A stretch of DNA of 37,480 bases from Candidatus Paraprevotella stercoravium (GTDB taxonomy: Bacteria; Bacteroidota; Bacteroidia; Bacteroidales; Bacteroidaceae), in assembly GCA_944320795.1 (NCBI GenBank), contig CALUIU010000032.1, positions 1 through 37,480 on the forward strand. Direction: 5' to 3'. This document shows, one piece after another, positions 19,328-29,694 of this stretch; positions within the stretch are counted from its first letter, which is position 1, and every line of letters starts with the position of its first letter. The translations under genes were made by a program, and so were the position numbers. A model generated the notes under the pieces. The model was not told where the DNA came from, searched no databases, and saw only the letters and a program-made list of their open reading frames with translations.

Positions 19328-20452
19328 CTATTTTTTATCTCTGTATGCTACGGCCAGTTGATATACCTCTTCGGCAATGATATTGGCTGAGTCTTGAAAA
19401 GACATTTTTTTGCTGTTGATACTGAGTCTGTTTATTGTTTCTTCATCCACACAGGTGTTCAGAGCCAAGGGGATGAGTTGTTTTTCTGCTTCTTCGTCTT
19501 TTACCATAAGTGCTGCGTCCTTGCGAACCAAGGCCAATGCGTTTTTGGTCTGATGATCTTCGGCAACATTGGGCGAAGGGACCAGAATGGATGCCTTTCC
19601 TAACAGACATAACTCGGATATGCTGCTGGCACCCGCTCTTGAGATTACCAGATCTGCGGCAGCATAAGCTTCGTCCATATGGGTAATAAAATCCGTGACA
19701 AACAGATTTTCAGGCTTGCCTTTTTGTGCCAGATCTTTTTGGATGTTGTCAAAGTAATAGCCTCCAGTCTGCCAAATGATCTGTGCCTGACTTTCCTTGA
19801 TAATCTGCAGACAGCCTAGAACACTTTGGTTGATGGTTCTGGCTCCCAGACTTCCACCGATAATCAGAATAGTTTTCCGGTCTGGTTGAAGACCGAATGT
19901 TTTCAGAGCCTCCTGTTTGTTTTTATTGCAGTTCAGCAAGTCCTGTCTTACAGGATTACCGGTCAGGATGATTTTTTCTTTCGGAAAGAAACGTTCCATG
20001 CCCTCATAGGCAACACAGATCTTGCTGGCTTTCTTGGCCAGAAGTTTGTTGGTGACCCCGGCATAGGAGTTTTGTTCTTGCAGTAAGGTCGGAATGCCCA
20101 TGCTTTCCGCGACATTTAGTGTCGGTCCACTGGCATAGCCTCCTACACCAACAGCTGCCATCGGTTTGAATTCTTTGATAATCCGGCGTGCCAGAATTCT
20201 GCTTTTGTAGATTTTGCAGAGTACTGCAAAATTTTTGAACAGATTTTTCCGGTCAAAACCACATATCGGGAGCGCCTTGATTTCGTAACCGGCGGCTGGA
20301 ACTTTCTTCATTTCCATTCTGCCTTCGGCGCCGACAAAAAGGATCTTGCATTCAGGATGTTTCTCTTTTAATGCGTTGGCAATGGAGATTGCCGGAAAGA
20401 TATGTCCTCCCGTTCCTCCTCCGCTTATAATGACTCTTAGCTCCTCTTTCAT
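19328..20452 (-). CDS. murG: UDP-GlcNAc:lipid I N-acetylglucosaminyltransferase
   Basis: A 374-residue peripheral membrane GT-B glycosyltransferase that converts lipid I to lipid II at the cytoplasmic face. It has the glycine-rich ISGGGTGGHIFPAISIA (9-25), GVGGYASGPTLNVAE, LLQEQNSYAGVTNK, GGSLGARTINQSV and the C-terminal donor-binding stretch ISRAGASSISELCLLGKASI. The gene has a 95-base gap from ftsW, the largest in the cluster, and that gap carries a promoter-like sequence. Confidence 0.97.
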   Translation of the reverse strand: MKEELRVIISGGGTGGHIFPAISIANALKEKHPECKILFVGAEGRMEMKKVPAAGYEIKALPICGFDRKNLFKNFAVLCKIYKSRILARRIIKEFKPMAAVGVGGYASGPTLNVAESMGIPTLLQEQNSYAGVTNKLLAKKASKICVAYEGMERFFPKEKIILTGNPVRQDLLNCNKNKQEALKTFGLQPDRKTILIIGGSLGARTINQSVLGCLQIIKESQAQIIWQTGGYYFDNIQKDLAQKGKPENLFVTDFITHMDEAYAAADLVISRAGASSISELCLLGKASILVPSPNVAEDHQTKNALALVRKDAALMVKDEEAEKQLIPLALNTCVDEETINRLSINSKKMSFQDSANIIAEEVYQLAVAYRDKK

Positions 20453-20473
20453 ACCTTATAATATTAATGACAG

Positions 20474-20505
20474 CAAAAATAGCAATAAAAATCCTATAAA
20501 AACAA
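20474..20505 (-). promoter_or_regulatory. Candidate internal dcw promoter before murG
   Basis: On the minus strand, GTTG (20506-20503) is followed by 21 bases and then TATTTTTG (20481-20474), an exact TAnnTTTG box 21 bases upstream of the murG ATG. The rest of the 95-base ftsW-murG gap is AT-rich and without a gene. It could drive murG-murC-ftsQ-ftsA-ftsZ-yqeY separately. Confidence 0.55.
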
Positions 20506-20547
20506 CGAACTCTTATATTTTTTTAAGTAAATGACTCTTAGCCTTGT

Positions 20548-21756
20548 TTATATGACTTCTGCTTCATCAAATTCAGGTCTTTTTTTGGAAGATCTGCTCA
20601 CACTGAGAATCATGCCGATATAAACACAGTTCATTACTGTCGAGGTTCCTCCTTTGCTGACCAGAGGCAGGGGTTGTCCGGTAACAGGGAAAACGCCAAC
20701 AGCTACTGCCATATTGATCATGGCCTGAATGACCATCATAATGGCCAGTCCCATAATGAGAAATGCCGGGAACGAGCGTTCGCATCGCGAGGCGATGAGC
20801 GAGGTTCGGAAAAGGAGAATAAAATAAAGAAACATGACAGCCATACCACCCAATAATCCGGTTTCCTCAATGATAATGGCATAAATGAAATCGGAAAAAG
20901 GTTGTGGCAGGAAATCACGTTCTACGGAATTTCCCGGTCCTTTTCCCAACAGATTGGATGAGGCTATGGCTATACGGGCGTGTGCCACCTGGGTGTTTTC
21001 CCGAATGTTGTAAGCTTTGGCGTCTACTGTTTCTTCCGAGTGCTCTTTCAGGCGGTTTGACCAGGTTTCCAGTCGGTGCAGTCCCGGAAGCTCGCTCCAT
21101 GATTCGATCTGTTCCTTGGGTGTGTATTTAAGAAAACAGAACGCTGCTCCGCCAACAAGGGCAATGAATCCCAATAGCTTTCCAAGCTGCTTCCAGGGAA
21201 TTCTTCCGATAAACATCATGATAAGCATGATCAGGAATGTCATGGCCGCAGTGGAGAAGTTTTCAGGAAAAATCAGGGCGCAGAAAAGGACTCCGGGCCA
21301 GAATATGAACCCGAAAGCCTGTTTGCTGGCACCTTTTTCATTTTGCATATTGGACAGAATCAAGGCTATGTAGACTACCAGTGTCCACTTGGCCACTTCA
21401 GAGGGTTGGAAAGAGAATCCTCCGATACCATACCAGCGTGAAGCGTTGTTGACTTTTTCCGTAAACAGAGTAAGAGTCAGAAACAGCAACGATAGCGGAA
21501 TCATAAACAGAGGAATCAGCTTGAAGTATCTGCAGGGAATTTTATGCACGACCAGCGTGCAGATAAATCCCATGCAGAAATATCCGGTGTGCTCCACAGC
21601 CGGGCGCCAGAAGGCCCCTGAATGATAACTCATATTGCTGGATGCACTGTATACCTCAATGATCGATATGGTACATAGAAGGAAAAAAACAGTCCAGATA
21701 CCCAAGTCTCCTTGTAGTATGGATTTTCCTTTAAGGAATGTGGCAGAAAATTTCAT
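20548..21756 (-). CDS. ftsW: SEDS-family peptidoglycan polymerase FtsW
   Basis: A 402-residue polytopic membrane protein with about ten hydrophobic segments. FtsW polymerises septal glycan strands together with the FtsI transpeptidase. SEDS signatures include ASRWYGIGGFSFQPSEVAKW, the extracytoplasmic loop FLPQPFSDFIYAIIIEETG and, near the C-terminus, GQPLPLVSKGGTSTVMNC. It follows murD by 18 bases. Assignment to FtsW rather than RodA rests on its place in the dcw cluster. Confidence 0.95.
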   Translation of the reverse strand: MKFSATFLKGKSILQGDLGIWTVFFLLCTISIIEVYSASSNMSYHSGAFWRPAVEHTGYFCMGFICTLVVHKIPCRYFKLIPLFMIPLSLLFLTLTLFTEKVNNASRWYGIGGFSFQPSEVAKWTLVVYIALILSNMQNEKGASKQAFGFIFWPGVLFCALIFPENFSTAAMTFLIMLIMMFIGRIPWKQLGKLLGFIALVGGAAFCFLKYTPKEQIESWSELPGLHRLETWSNRLKEHSEETVDAKAYNIRENTQVAHARIAIASSNLLGKGPGNSVERDFLPQPFSDFIYAIIIEETGLLGGMAVMFLYFILLFRTSLIASRCERSFPAFLIMGLAIMMVIQAMINMAVAVGVFPVTGQPLPLVSKGGTSTVMNCVYIGMILSVSRSSKKRPEFDEAEVI

Positions 21757-21774
21757 AGCCTTGTTTTCTTAATA

Positions 21775-23109
21775 TTATAAGGAACGTACCAGAGTCTTGA
21801 ATTGTTCTCCCCGGTCTTCCATGTTTTTAAATAGGTCAAAGCTGGCGCAGCAAGGACTGAGCAGCACCGTATCTCCTGGTTTGGCCATCTTATAGCAAGC
21901 CTCCACACATTCTTTCATGCTGTGTGTATCAGCGATAGGGATACCGAATCCGTCAAAGAACTGGTGCAGTTTGCTGTTGTCTGCTCCCAGAAAAACCAGT
22001 CCGGTACATTTTTTCCGTACCAGATCGGCTATGGCGTTATAATCATTACCCTTGTCCTTGCCGCCCAGAATCAGGATGGTAGGTGTTGTCATGCTCTCCA
22101 GAGCATACCAGCAGGCATCTACATTTGTGGCTTTGGAATCATTGATGTATTCCACGCCACGAACGCGGGTCACTTTTTCCAGTCGGTGTTCTACTCCTTC
22201 AAAGTTGCCCAGACTTTCGCGCAGCACTTCATTCTTCACGTTGGCTATTTTTGCGGAGATACCCGCTGCCAGTGAATTATACAGGTTATGTTTTCCGGTC
22301 AGTGACAACTCTTCCAGTTCCATATTAAATGGGGTAGGAGTTTCCAAGACATATTGTCCGTCTTCAATGTAACCGATCATACCTTCTTTCCGAATGATGG
22401 AGAAAGGACAGGTTTGTGCTTTGATGCCATATTTCTGCAGTTCTTTCTTGATGATCGGATCATCTGCCCAATAAACGAATGCGTCTTCTTCTGTCTGGTT
22501 CTGCAGAATACGCATTTTGGCATCTACATAGTTTTGCATGCAGTTGTCGTAACGGTCCAGATGGTCTGGGGTTATGTTAAGCAGTACGGCAATATTGGCA
22601 CGGAACTGATACATATTGTCCAACTGGAAACTGCTCAGTTCAATGACGTAATAGTCATAATCCTTTTCAGCGACCTGCAAGGCCAGACTTTGGCCGATAT
22701 TACCTGCCAGACCGACATTATATCCGGCATTCTTGAAAATATGATAGATCAGAGAAGTAGTGGTCGTTTTACCATTACTTCCCGTAATGCAGATCATTTT
22801 GGCATGTGTGTATCTACCGGCGAATTCTATCTCCGAAATGATTGGAATATTCTTTTCCTTAATTTTCAGCACCATTGGTGCATTCTCCGGGATACCCGGG
22901 CTTTTGATGATTTCATCAGCATTCAGAATCAGGCTTTCGGTGTGTTGTCCTTCTTCCCAGGTAATACCATAGCTGTCGAGCATTTTCTTGTAACGCTCCT
23001 TGATGGGGCCCATGTCTGAAACAAAGACGTCAAAGCCTTTTTTCAGCGCCAGCACTGCTGCGCCTGCTCCGCTCTCGGCAGCTCCTAATACTACAATTCT
23101 CTTTTTCAT
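21775..23109 (-). CDS. murD: UDP-N-acetylmuramoyl-L-alanine--D-glutamate ligase
   Basis: A 444-residue cytoplasmic Mur ligase adding D-Glu to UDP-MurNAc-L-Ala. It has an N-terminal dinucleotide-like fold (VVLGAAESGAGAAVLALKKG), the ATP-binding ITGSNGKTTTTSLI (108-121), LNITPDHLDRYDN and the C-terminal YINDSKATNVDACWYALE and LILGGKDKGNDY. Length is typical. It starts 24 bases after mraY. Confidence 0.97.
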   Translation of the reverse strand: MKKRIVVLGAAESGAGAAVLALKKGFDVFVSDMGPIKERYKKMLDSYGITWEEGQHTESLILNADEIIKSPGIPENAPMVLKIKEKNIPIISEIEFAGRYTHAKMICITGSNGKTTTTSLIYHIFKNAGYNVGLAGNIGQSLALQVAEKDYDYYVIELSSFQLDNMYQFRANIAVLLNITPDHLDRYDNCMQNYVDAKMRILQNQTEEDAFVYWADDPIIKKELQKYGIKAQTCPFSIIRKEGMIGYIEDGQYVLETPTPFNMELEELSLTGKHNLYNSLAAGISAKIANVKNEVLRESLGNFEGVEHRLEKVTRVRGVEYINDSKATNVDACWYALESMTTPTILILGGKDKGNDYNAIADLVRKKCTGLVFLGADNSKLHQFFDGFGIPIADTHSMKECVEACYKMAKPGDTVLLSPCCASFDLFKNMEDRGEQFKTLVRSL

Positions 23110-23133
23110 GATTTATCTGTTTTCTTTCTTCTT

Positions 23134-24399
23134 TTATCTTATTTTTAATGTAATGATAGATAATGCGGCCATAATGATGGTGATAATCCAGAAACGTACG
23201 GTGATTTTTGATTCCAGCCAACATCCTTCCGGCCAGTTCAGGAACACCTTTACATCCGGTGCCAACTGGCCTGGTTTTACACGGAATGTGTCATGAATGG
23301 GAGCTCGTTTGAAAACTCTCAGTTTCTTGTTCCGTTTATTACCCCATTTGGCCACATTGACCTGCAGAATGACACTCAGGCTTTCCATCAGGAATATGAA
23401 GCACAGAATCGGAATCAGTAACTCTTTATGGATGATAATTGCCGTCACCGCAATAATACCTCCGATGGCCAGACTTCCGGTATCACCCATGAAAATTTGT
23501 GCCGGGTAGGCATTATACCATAGGAATCCCACCAGGGCGCCGACAAAGGCGCAGATGAAAATAACCAGCTCCTGGGATTCCGGGATATACATGATATTCA
23601 GGTAGCTGGCGAATTCAATGTGGCTGGACACATAGGCGAATATGCCGAGCGCCACTCCGATGATGGCCGAGTTTCCGGCCGCCATGCCGTCCATACCATC
23701 ATTCAGATTCGACCCGTTGGATACGGCCACTACCACGATGGTGGTCATGACCACAAACAGGAACCAGCCGGCCGCTGTTTTATATTTACCGCAGAAACTC
23801 ATGATTTCTGTGTAATTCAGATTGTTGTTCTTGACAAACGGAATCGTGGTACTGGTCGATTTTACCTTTTCGCTTTTGTGTACCACCACTTCCTGATTGC
23901 CTGAGCGCTGCATGGTGACATTTTCACGGATCACGGCGTCCGGGCTTAGCCAGAGAGTCAGTCCCACAAACAGTCCCAACAAGGTCTGTCCGATCAGTTT
24001 GTAAGCCGGTTTGAGTCCGTCTTTGGTAATTTTCATTTTGATATAGTCATCCGCAAATCCCAAAGCGCCGAGCCATACCGTAGTGACCAGCATCAGGATC
24101 ATGTAGATATTGCGTAATCTGCCGAACAGCAGACAAGGCACGATGATTGATACCAGAATGATGACGCCTCCCATAGTGGGAACTCCTTTCTTTTCTACAC
24201 CATACGGGTCAATGCTTTTGTCACGTTGTGCCTCGCTCACGTTATGTCTTTTCATCCATTTGATGAAATATTCGCCAAACCAGGCAGAGATGACCAGAGA
24301 TAATATCAAGGTAAGCAGTGAACGGAAAGAGATATAGGTCCACATATGCGACCCCGGAATCCCGAATTCCTCCAGATATCTGAATAAATAGTACAGCAT
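23134..24399 (-). CDS. mraY: Phospho-MurNAc-pentapeptide transferase (lipid I synthase)
   Basis: A 421-residue polytopic membrane enzyme that transfers phospho-MurNAc-pentapeptide to undecaprenyl phosphate. Active-site motifs are present: GFADDYIKM (D117, D118), NLNDGMDGMAAG (D234, D237) and FMGDTGSLAIGG. It is longer than E. coli MraY (360) because of a polar insertion at about 155-205 and another before the last helix (about 372-397), a pattern expected in Bacteroidales. The cytoplasmic histidine motif, HHH in most bacteria, reads HDT here (369-371, in RAPIHDTFR). The gene follows murE by nine bases. Confidence 0.96.
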   Translation of the reverse strand: MLYYLFRYLEEFGIPGSHMWTYISFRSLLTLILSLVISAWFGEYFIKWMKRHNVSEAQRDKSIDPYGVEKKGVPTMGGVIILVSIIVPCLLFGRLRNIYMILMLVTTVWLGALGFADDYIKMKITKDGLKPAYKLIGQTLLGLFVGLTLWLSPDAVIRENVTMQRSGNQEVVVHKSEKVKSTSTTIPFVKNNNLNYTEIMSFCGKYKTAAGWFLFVVMTTIVVVAVSNGSNLNDGMDGMAAGNSAIIGVALGIFAYVSSHIEFASYLNIMYIPESQELVIFICAFVGALVGFLWYNAYPAQIFMGDTGSLAIGGIIAVTAIIIHKELLIPILCFIFLMESLSVILQVNVAKWGNKRNKKLRVFKRAPIHDTFRVKPGQLAPDVKVFLNWPEGCWLESKITVRFWIITIIMAALSIITLKIR

Positions 24400-24408
24400 A
24401 ATCTATCT

Positions 24409-25863
24409 TTAATTAATTCCAAAACACTCTTTAATAACCTCGTGATCATCGAAATGATGTTTTACCCCTTCTATCTCCTGATAATTTTCATGGCCTTTGC
24501 CGGCTACGAGAATCACGTCGTTCGGCTGTGCCATCAGACAAGCTGCTTTGATGGCTTCTTTTCTGTTGGTAATGGTGATGACCTTTTGTGTCTGCTCCGG
24601 AGTCAATCCGTCAGTCATGTCTTTGATGATATCCTCCGGTTTTTCAAAGCGTGGGTTGTCGCTGGTAATAATAACCCGGTCGCTGTGATCAGCCGCTTCG
24701 CGCGCCATGATGGGGCGTTTCCCTTTATCCCGGTTTCCACCGGCACCGCATACGGTGATGACGTTGCTTTTTCCTTTTACAATATCGTTGATGGTATTGA
24801 GCACGTTTACCAGAGCGTCCGGTGTGTGCGCATAGTCTACAATGGCGGTTACGCCATTTTTGGATCTGATGGTTTCGAAACGCCCGTTAACGGGAGTCAT
24901 CGTACTCAATGTAACGAGTGTGTTCAGCGGGTCTTTTCCCAGCATTATGGTAGCCGCGTACACAGCCAGCAAGTTGTATACATTGAAGCGTCCGATGAAC
25001 GGAACACTCACTTCCTGATCATTGATGCTCAGATACATTCCGTCGAATGATTCTTCCAGAATCTTTCCGTTAAAGTCTGCCATCCGCATCATGGAGTAAG
25101 TCTTTACAGTAGCCGCAGTGTTCTGAACCATGATCATGCCGTTCTTGTCATCCGCATTGGTGATGGCAAAGGCTTCTTTGGGCAGGTTGTCAAAAAATGC
25201 CTTCTTGGCATCACGGTAATTTTCGAATGTTTTATGGTAATCCAGATGATCACGTGTCAGATTCGTGAAGATACCTCCGGCAAAGGTCAGTCCCCCGATA
25301 CGCTTCTGGGCCACGGCATGAGAACTGACTTCCATGAATGCATAGGCGCATCCCTCATCAGCCATTCTGCCCAACAGCCGGTTCAGTGTGATCGGGTCCG
25401 GAGTTGTATGACTGGTGGGTATGGCTTCATCCTGAATATAGTTGCATACCGTAGAGCACAATCCGCATTTGTAACCCATTTTCTGGAACATGTGAAACAG
25501 TAAAGTGGCGATTGTGGTTTTTCCGTTGGTTCCGGTTACTCCGATCAGTTTCATCTTAGAGGTCGGATTTCCGTAAAAGTTTGTGGCAACGCGTCCTACG
25601 GCATCTTCAGTATCCTCTACCTGTATGTAGGCAATTTCCGGTCGGATATTTTCAGGAATCTCCATGCACAGTATGGCGCTGGCACCGTTTTCAATGGCCT
25701 TTTCGATAAAGGTATGTCCGTCAGTGGCGGTACCCTTGATGGCGATGAACAGATAGCCGGGTTTGATGTTTCTGGAGTCAATCTCCAAACCCCGGATTTC
25801 CAGATCCTTGTTCCCGATATGTTGTTTTATCTTGATGCAAGATAATAGTTCTTCTAACTTCAT
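24409..25863 (-). CDS. murE: UDP-MurNAc-tripeptide synthetase, meso-DAP type
   Basis: A 484-residue cytoplasmic Mur ligase adding the third stem residue. The ATP site is [14 protein letters not shown] (108-121), the carbamylated lysine is in RDAKKAFF (about K220), and [10 protein letters not shown] and [14 protein letters not shown] are conserved. DNPR at 402-405 (in [13 protein letters not shown]) is the signature that selects meso-diaminopimelate rather than lysine, predicting mDAP-type peptidoglycan. It starts five bases after the ftsI stop. No murF is present between murE and mraY. Confidence 0.97.
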   Translation of the reverse strand: MKLEELLSCIKIKQHIGNKDLEIRGLEIDSRNIKPGYLFIAIKGTATDGHTFIEKAIENGASAILCMEIPENIRPEIAYIQVEDTEDAVGRVATNFYGNPTSKMKLIGVTGTNGKTTIATLLFHMFQKMGYKCGLCSTVCNYIQDEAIPTSHTTPDPITLNRLLGRMADEGCAYAFMEVSSHAVAQKRIGGLTFAGGIFTNLTRDHLDYHKTFENYRDAKKAFFDNLPKEAFAITNADDKNGMIMVQNTAATVKTYSMMRMADFNGKILEESFDGMYLSINDQEVSVPFIGRFNVYNLLAVYAATIMLGKDPLNTLVTLSTMTPVNGRFETIRSKNGVTAIVDYAHTPDALVNVLNTINDIVKGKSNVITVCGAGGNRDKGKRPIMAREAADHSDRVIITSDNPRFEKPEDIIKDMTDGLTPEQTQKVITITNRKEAIKAACLMAQPNDVILVAGKGHENYQEIEGVKHHFDDHEVIKECFGIN

Positions 25864-25868
25864 GACTG

Positions 25869-28028
25869 TTATGGTTTTCTAAGTTCTATGATAATGGTTT
25901 GTCCTTTTTTTATTTGTGTATTCGGGGCGATACTTTGTTTGCAGACATATCCGGTACCCTTGATCTTTACCTTCATGCCCCGGCTTTCCAGCAGGTATAC
26001 GGCATCCCGTGCTCCCATTCCGGTTACATCCGGAATCAGATTCCGTGGCGACTTGTTGGAAGTCAGCATCACATTGTTGCCATTGTTTTGGGATTTTCCC
26101 CAAATGATTTTTTCGTCTTCATCCAGAGAAAAGTCTGTATGGAACGGTACATTCAGTGTTTTGAGCACATGGGCTGCCGCCTGCATATTGCCGTTCATCA
26201 CATCCGGTATAAAGACAGAAGCGGAATCTGCTCCTTCTCTCGGCTCGCGGAACACGCCCTTGGCCATAACCGATTGCGCGATCTCGCTGAATACCGGTCC
26301 GCACTGTCCGCCTCCCGATGCCGGTAATCCGGACTTTTGAATCGCAACGATACAGCTGTATTTCGGTGCGTCGGACGGGTAATATCCGCAAAAGCTGACC
26401 AGATAATGCATGCCGCCGGATTTATAGCCGCCTTTTCCTTTGGATACTTGTGCGGTTCCGGTCTTTCCGGAAACCTTAAATTGCGGGCATCCGGCTTGTT
26501 TTCCCAAGCCTTTGCTGACCACCATTTCCAGAATATCCTGTATGTCCCGAAGGGTCCGCTGGGAGCAGATCTGTTCTTTGATGACTTCTACCGGGAACTC
26601 GCGCACAATCACTCCGTCCTGCATTTCTGCCTTGACAAACCGTGGCTTGACCATTTTTCCTCCGTTTGCGATGGCATTGTAGAAGGTCAGGGTATAGATT
26701 GGCGGAATCTGTGTCTCATAGCCGATACTCATCCAGGGCAGAGCTGTTTTTGACCAGTTCTCTTTGTTAGGCATTCTTACGTTAGGTGTGCCGGCTCCCA
26801 CTAACGGGATATCTATAGGGATTCCCACTCCTTCGCGGTAAAGGCCTTTGACGAACTCCTGAGGATTGTTTTTGTAATGTTCATCAATAATCCGGCTCAC
26901 TCCGATGTTTGAAGAGTACATCAGGACTTCCGGAACGCTGATTTTTCCGTATCCTCCGCGGCGCCAGTTATGGTCCTTCATGTTTTGACCATACATTTCC
27001 CATTGTCCGTTACCGGTTTCTACGAAATCATCTTTTGTGATTTTCTTGTCCTCCAGAGCCACCATAATCGATGCGGTCTTGAACGTAGATCCCGGTTCCA
27101 TCATATCCGCAACGGCGTTATTCTTGATTTCCGCATACGATCCGTCTGCCAGCTTGGTCATGTTGACAATAGCCTTGATATCTCCGGTGGCAACTTCCAT
27201 CAGAACAACCACGCCTACATCACCGTTGATTTCCTTTAGTTTTTTCAGGATTGCCTTTTCTGCGGCATCCTGCATACTCACATCGATGGTCGTAACGATA
27301 TCGTGTCCGTCAACGGGCGGTTCATCTACCAGGCTCAGCCAGCGGTCTCTGACTTTGGCGCGGTGTGACACACCGCTTTTTCCTCTCAGGATGGAGTCAT
27401 AAGACAGCTCCAGTCCGTATATGGCCGAGTCTTTGCTGGCATACAGGTTACCCAAGGTTCGGGTTGCCAGTGAGCCGTAAGGTTTTTTTCTTTGATTGAA
27501 TTCCTCGACATAGAATCCTCCTTTTCCGGGATTCTCTTTGAAGAGAGGCAGTTTCTTGCATTCCTGATATTGGATGTAGGAAACTCTTTTGGGGTAGAGC
27601 AGCCAGTAACTGCTTTTCTTTTTCCGCCCTTTCTTCAGGCGTGCCTTGAATTCGGCAACCGATTTGTCCGGGAAGATCCGATGCAGCCCTTCGCAGATTG
27701 AATCCATTTTTGTGGTCAGCATGCTGTCTCTCCAGTCCTGCAGTTTCTTTTGGGCTTTCGGGTTCTTGTCTCGGGCCACAAAATCCATGTAGATTTTATA
27801 TTCAGGCAGCGAGCTGGCCATGATATGTCCGTCGGCCGACAGGATATTTCCTCTGTTGGCCGGTATCGGTACATTATTTTGTATGAGCTGTTTGCTGACC
27901 TCCTCCCAATACTCCTTTTCCACGAACATCAGGTAGGCGGCATGTCCCAGGATATAAAGTCCCCATGCGAGGATGAGGATAAAGATCAGGCTATATCTGG
28001 GAATGATCTTTTTGCTGTCAAAATTCAT
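25869..28028 (-). CDS. ftsI: Septal peptidoglycan transpeptidase FtsI (class B PBP with PASTA domain)
   Basis: A 719-residue bitopic penicillin-binding protein that cross-links septal peptidoglycan. It has a short cytoplasmic N-terminus and one membrane helix (about 13-35), a dimerisation/pedestal domain starting at [12 protein letters not shown], then the transpeptidase domain with the acylated serine in GSTFK (S314), the second motif SSN (372-374) and KTGTAQ (522-527). A C-terminal PASTA domain (about 650-719) starts near [25 protein letters not shown]-bearing FtsI is usual in Bacteroidota but absent from E. coli FtsI. It starts one base after the ftsL-like gene. Confidence 0.97.
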   Translation of the reverse strand: MNFDSKKIIPRYSLIFILILAWGLYILGHAAYLMFVEKEYWEEVSKQLIQNNVPIPANRGNILSADGHIMASSLPEYKIYMDFVARDKNPKAQKKLQDWRDSMLTTKMDSICEGLHRIFPDKSVAEFKARLKKGRKKKSSYWLLYPKRVSYIQYQECKKLPLFKENPGKGGFYVEEFNQRKKPYGSLATRTLGNLYASKDSAIYGLELSYDSILRGKSGVSHRAKVRDRWLSLVDEPPVDGHDIVTTIDVSMQDAAEKAILKKLKEINGDVGVVVLMEVATGDIKAIVNMTKLADGSYAEIKNNAVADMMEPGSTFKTASIMVALEDKKITKDDFVETGNGQWEMYGQNMKDHNWRRGGYGKISVPEVLMYSSNIGVSRIIDEHYKNNPQEFVKGLYREGVGIPIDIPLVGAGTPNVRMPNKENWSKTALPWMSIGYETQIPPIYTLTFYNAIANGGKMVKPRFVKAEMQDGVIVREFPVEVIKEQICSQRTLRDIQDILEMVVSKGLGKQAGCPQFKVSGKTGTAQVSKGKGGYKSGGMHYLVSFCGYYPSDAPKYSCIVAIQKSGLPASGGGQCGPVFSEIAQSVMAKGVFREPREGADSASVFIPDVMNGNMQAAAHVLKTLNVPFHTDFSLDEDEKIIWGKSQNNGNNVMLTSNKSPRNLIPDVTGMGARDAVYLLESRGMKVKIKGTGYVCKQSIAPNTQIKKGQTIIIELRKP

Positions 28029-28029
28029 T

Positions 28030-28551
28030 TTACTCTTCTTCTGTAGTTATTCGTATAATAAACGGCGGCTCTTTTGGGGGGAGCAACATACTGTCTGGAG
28101 TTTCTTTAAGCCTTTTTTCTATCTGGCTTTGTCTGCTTTTGATCGTATATTCTCCCGAACGGGTCAGAGAATAATATTTTTGCCTTTTCAATTCCACCTT
28201 CAACTCTTCAATCTCGATCAGCTCTTGTTGTGCCTGATATCGGTTGGTGATATAAAGAATGATATAGAATACACAGACGGCAATGAGTCCGAACTGTTTC
28301 CGGAATGTGTTTCGGGTCAGGATCTCTCCTCCCAGGATATCTTTCAGATTGATCTTTTTTTTGCTGTCCAGATTGTCCCTTTGGGTAAAGCGTTCTACTC
28401 TGGCCGGAAGGGATTCGTCTTTATGGTCCGGTTCAGGAACGGTTTCTTCTTCACGGGCGCTTTCTTCCCCGTTGCAGCACTCTTCCATTTCGGGAAGATC
28501 CTGGTCTGGAAGGTTTTCCGTTTCTTCCGGTGTGTTTTTTCTTTTTCTCAT
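28030..28551 (-). CDS. FtsL-like cell division protein
   Basis: A 173-residue bitopic protein. A long, very acidic cytoplasmic N-terminus (about 1-85) precedes one membrane helix (about 88-108, FGLIAVCVFYIILYI). It is followed by a coiled-coil-like stretch (QQELIEIEELKVELKRQKYY) and a short tail. Topology and position between rsmH and ftsI fit FtsL of the FtsQLB complex. Sequence conservation is too low to name it from sequence alone. It sits one base upstream of ftsI. Confidence 0.82.
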   Translation of the reverse strand: MRKRKNTPEETENLPDQDLPEMEECCNGEESAREEETVPEPDHKDESLPARVERFTQRDNLDSKKKINLKDILGGEILTRNTFRKQFGLIAVCVFYIILYITNRYQAQQELIEIEELKVELKRQKYYSLTRSGEYTIKSRQSQIEKRLKETPDSMLLPPKEPPFIIRITTEEE

Positions 28552-28568
28552 GATCTTGTCGGTACGAT

Positions 28569-29480
28569 TTATTTTTTTTCTGCGATTCTTAGCTTGGCGC
28601 TTCTGCTTCTCGGATTTCTGGTCTGTTCTTCTTCCGAGGCGGTAATCACTTTGTTGTTTACCATTTTGAGCGGAGCGTTCGTGTTTCCGAAGAAATCCTT
28701 CTCCACATGTCCCTCCACGTTTCCGGTTTTAATCAGGTTTTTCACCATACGGTCCTCCAGAGAATGGTAGGTCAGTACGGAAAGTCGTCCTCCCGGTTTC
28801 AAGAGACCGGCCGAAGCCGCAAGCATTTCCTTGAGCGCCTGCATCTCCTGATTCACTTCTATCCGGAGCGCCTGAAAAACCTTGGCCAGTTCTTTTTTCT
28901 CCCGGTCTCTTTCAAAGAACACTTTAATGATGTTCATCAGGTCGCCGGTAGTTTCAATGCGTCCGTTGTTTCGGTTCTTGATGATAGCGGCGGCTATTTT
29001 CCGCGCATTTCTGAGTTCGCCGTACAGGTAAAACAGGTCTGCCAGCTGGCTTTCGGAATATTCGTTCAGAATGTCGGCCGCCGTGCGTCGTGCTCTCTGG
29101 TTCATTCTCATGTCAAGCGCTGCGTCGAATCGAAAAGAGAACCCTCGCTCCTGAGCGTCGAAATGATGGCTTGAAACCCCCAGGTCGGCCAGTACACCGT
29201 CTATTTGTTCTATATCGTAATAGCGCATCCAGTTTTTCAGATATCTGAAATTACTTCTTACAAAAGTAAAACGTTTGTCATTGATGATATTTTGTTCTGC
29301 GTCTTCATCCTGGTCAAAGCTGTAAAGGTGGCCTTTGCTGGAGAGCCGGCTCAGAATCTCCCGGCTGTGCCCTCCGCCTCCGAATGTGACGTCCACATAA
29401 ACTCCGTCCGGATTTATGTTCAGTCCGTCAACAGTTTCCTTGAGTAAAACAGGAATATGATACACATTGTTCTTTTCCAT
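28569..29480 (-). CDS. rsmH: 16S rRNA (cytosine-1402-N4) methyltransferase
   Basis: A 303-residue SAM-dependent methyltransferase that modifies C1402 in the 30S P site. It shows HIPVLLKETVDGL, the SAM-binding VDVTFGGGGHSREIL (29-43), VLADLGVSSHHFD, GFSFRFDAALDMRM and the C-terminal SVLTYHSLEDRMVKN and NPRSRSAKLRIAEK. Length is typical. It is the first gene of the dcw transcript here, whereas mraZ usually comes first. It has an approximately 105-base untranslated leader without a small open frame. Confidence 0.97.
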   Translation of the reverse strand: MEKNNVYHIPVLLKETVDGLNINPDGVYVDVTFGGGGHSREILSRLSSKGHLYSFDQDEDAEQNIINDKRFTFVRSNFRYLKNWMRYYDIEQIDGVLADLGVSSHHFDAQERGFSFRFDAALDMRMNQRARRTAADILNEYSESQLADLFYLYGELRNARKIAAAIIKNRNNGRIETTGDLMNIIKVFFERDREKKELAKVFQALRIEVNQEMQALKEMLAASAGLLKPGGRLSVLTYHSLEDRMVKNLIKTGNVEGHVEKDFFGNTNAPLKMVNNKVITASEEEQTRNPRSRSAKLRIAEKK

Positions 29481-29593
29481 TTTGCTTGTTTTTTTATTGG
29501 GTCCGTCAGGATTTCACTTGCCTGGATTGCAAGATTCCGGCCTGTTTCTTTCCGATGAATTGCTGTTGTTTCGCACTTGGCGGAAATTGCCTT

Positions 29594-29601
29594 CAAAGGT
29601 A
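29594..29601 (-). promoter_or_regulatory. Main dcw promoter (-7 box) before rsmH
   Basis: TACCTTTG on the minus strand (29601-29594) is an exact TAnnTTTG match. It would give an approximately 105-base leader before the rsmH ATG at 29480. I see no ATG-initiated small frame in that leader and no mraZ remnant. The spacer upstream is AT-rich, without a clean TTTG element. Confidence 0.65.
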
Positions 29602-29694
29602 CAAAAAAGCCTACATTTTTACACCTTATAATAATAATTTTTTTTTCAACACCTTGTTGATAACTTTTGAGAGTGGTGATATCTGACGATTTTG

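Noticed and set aside
14421-29480. Missing murF and ddl in the dcw cluster
   Set aside because: Bacteroidales commonly keep murF and ddl elsewhere, so their absence here is not unusual.
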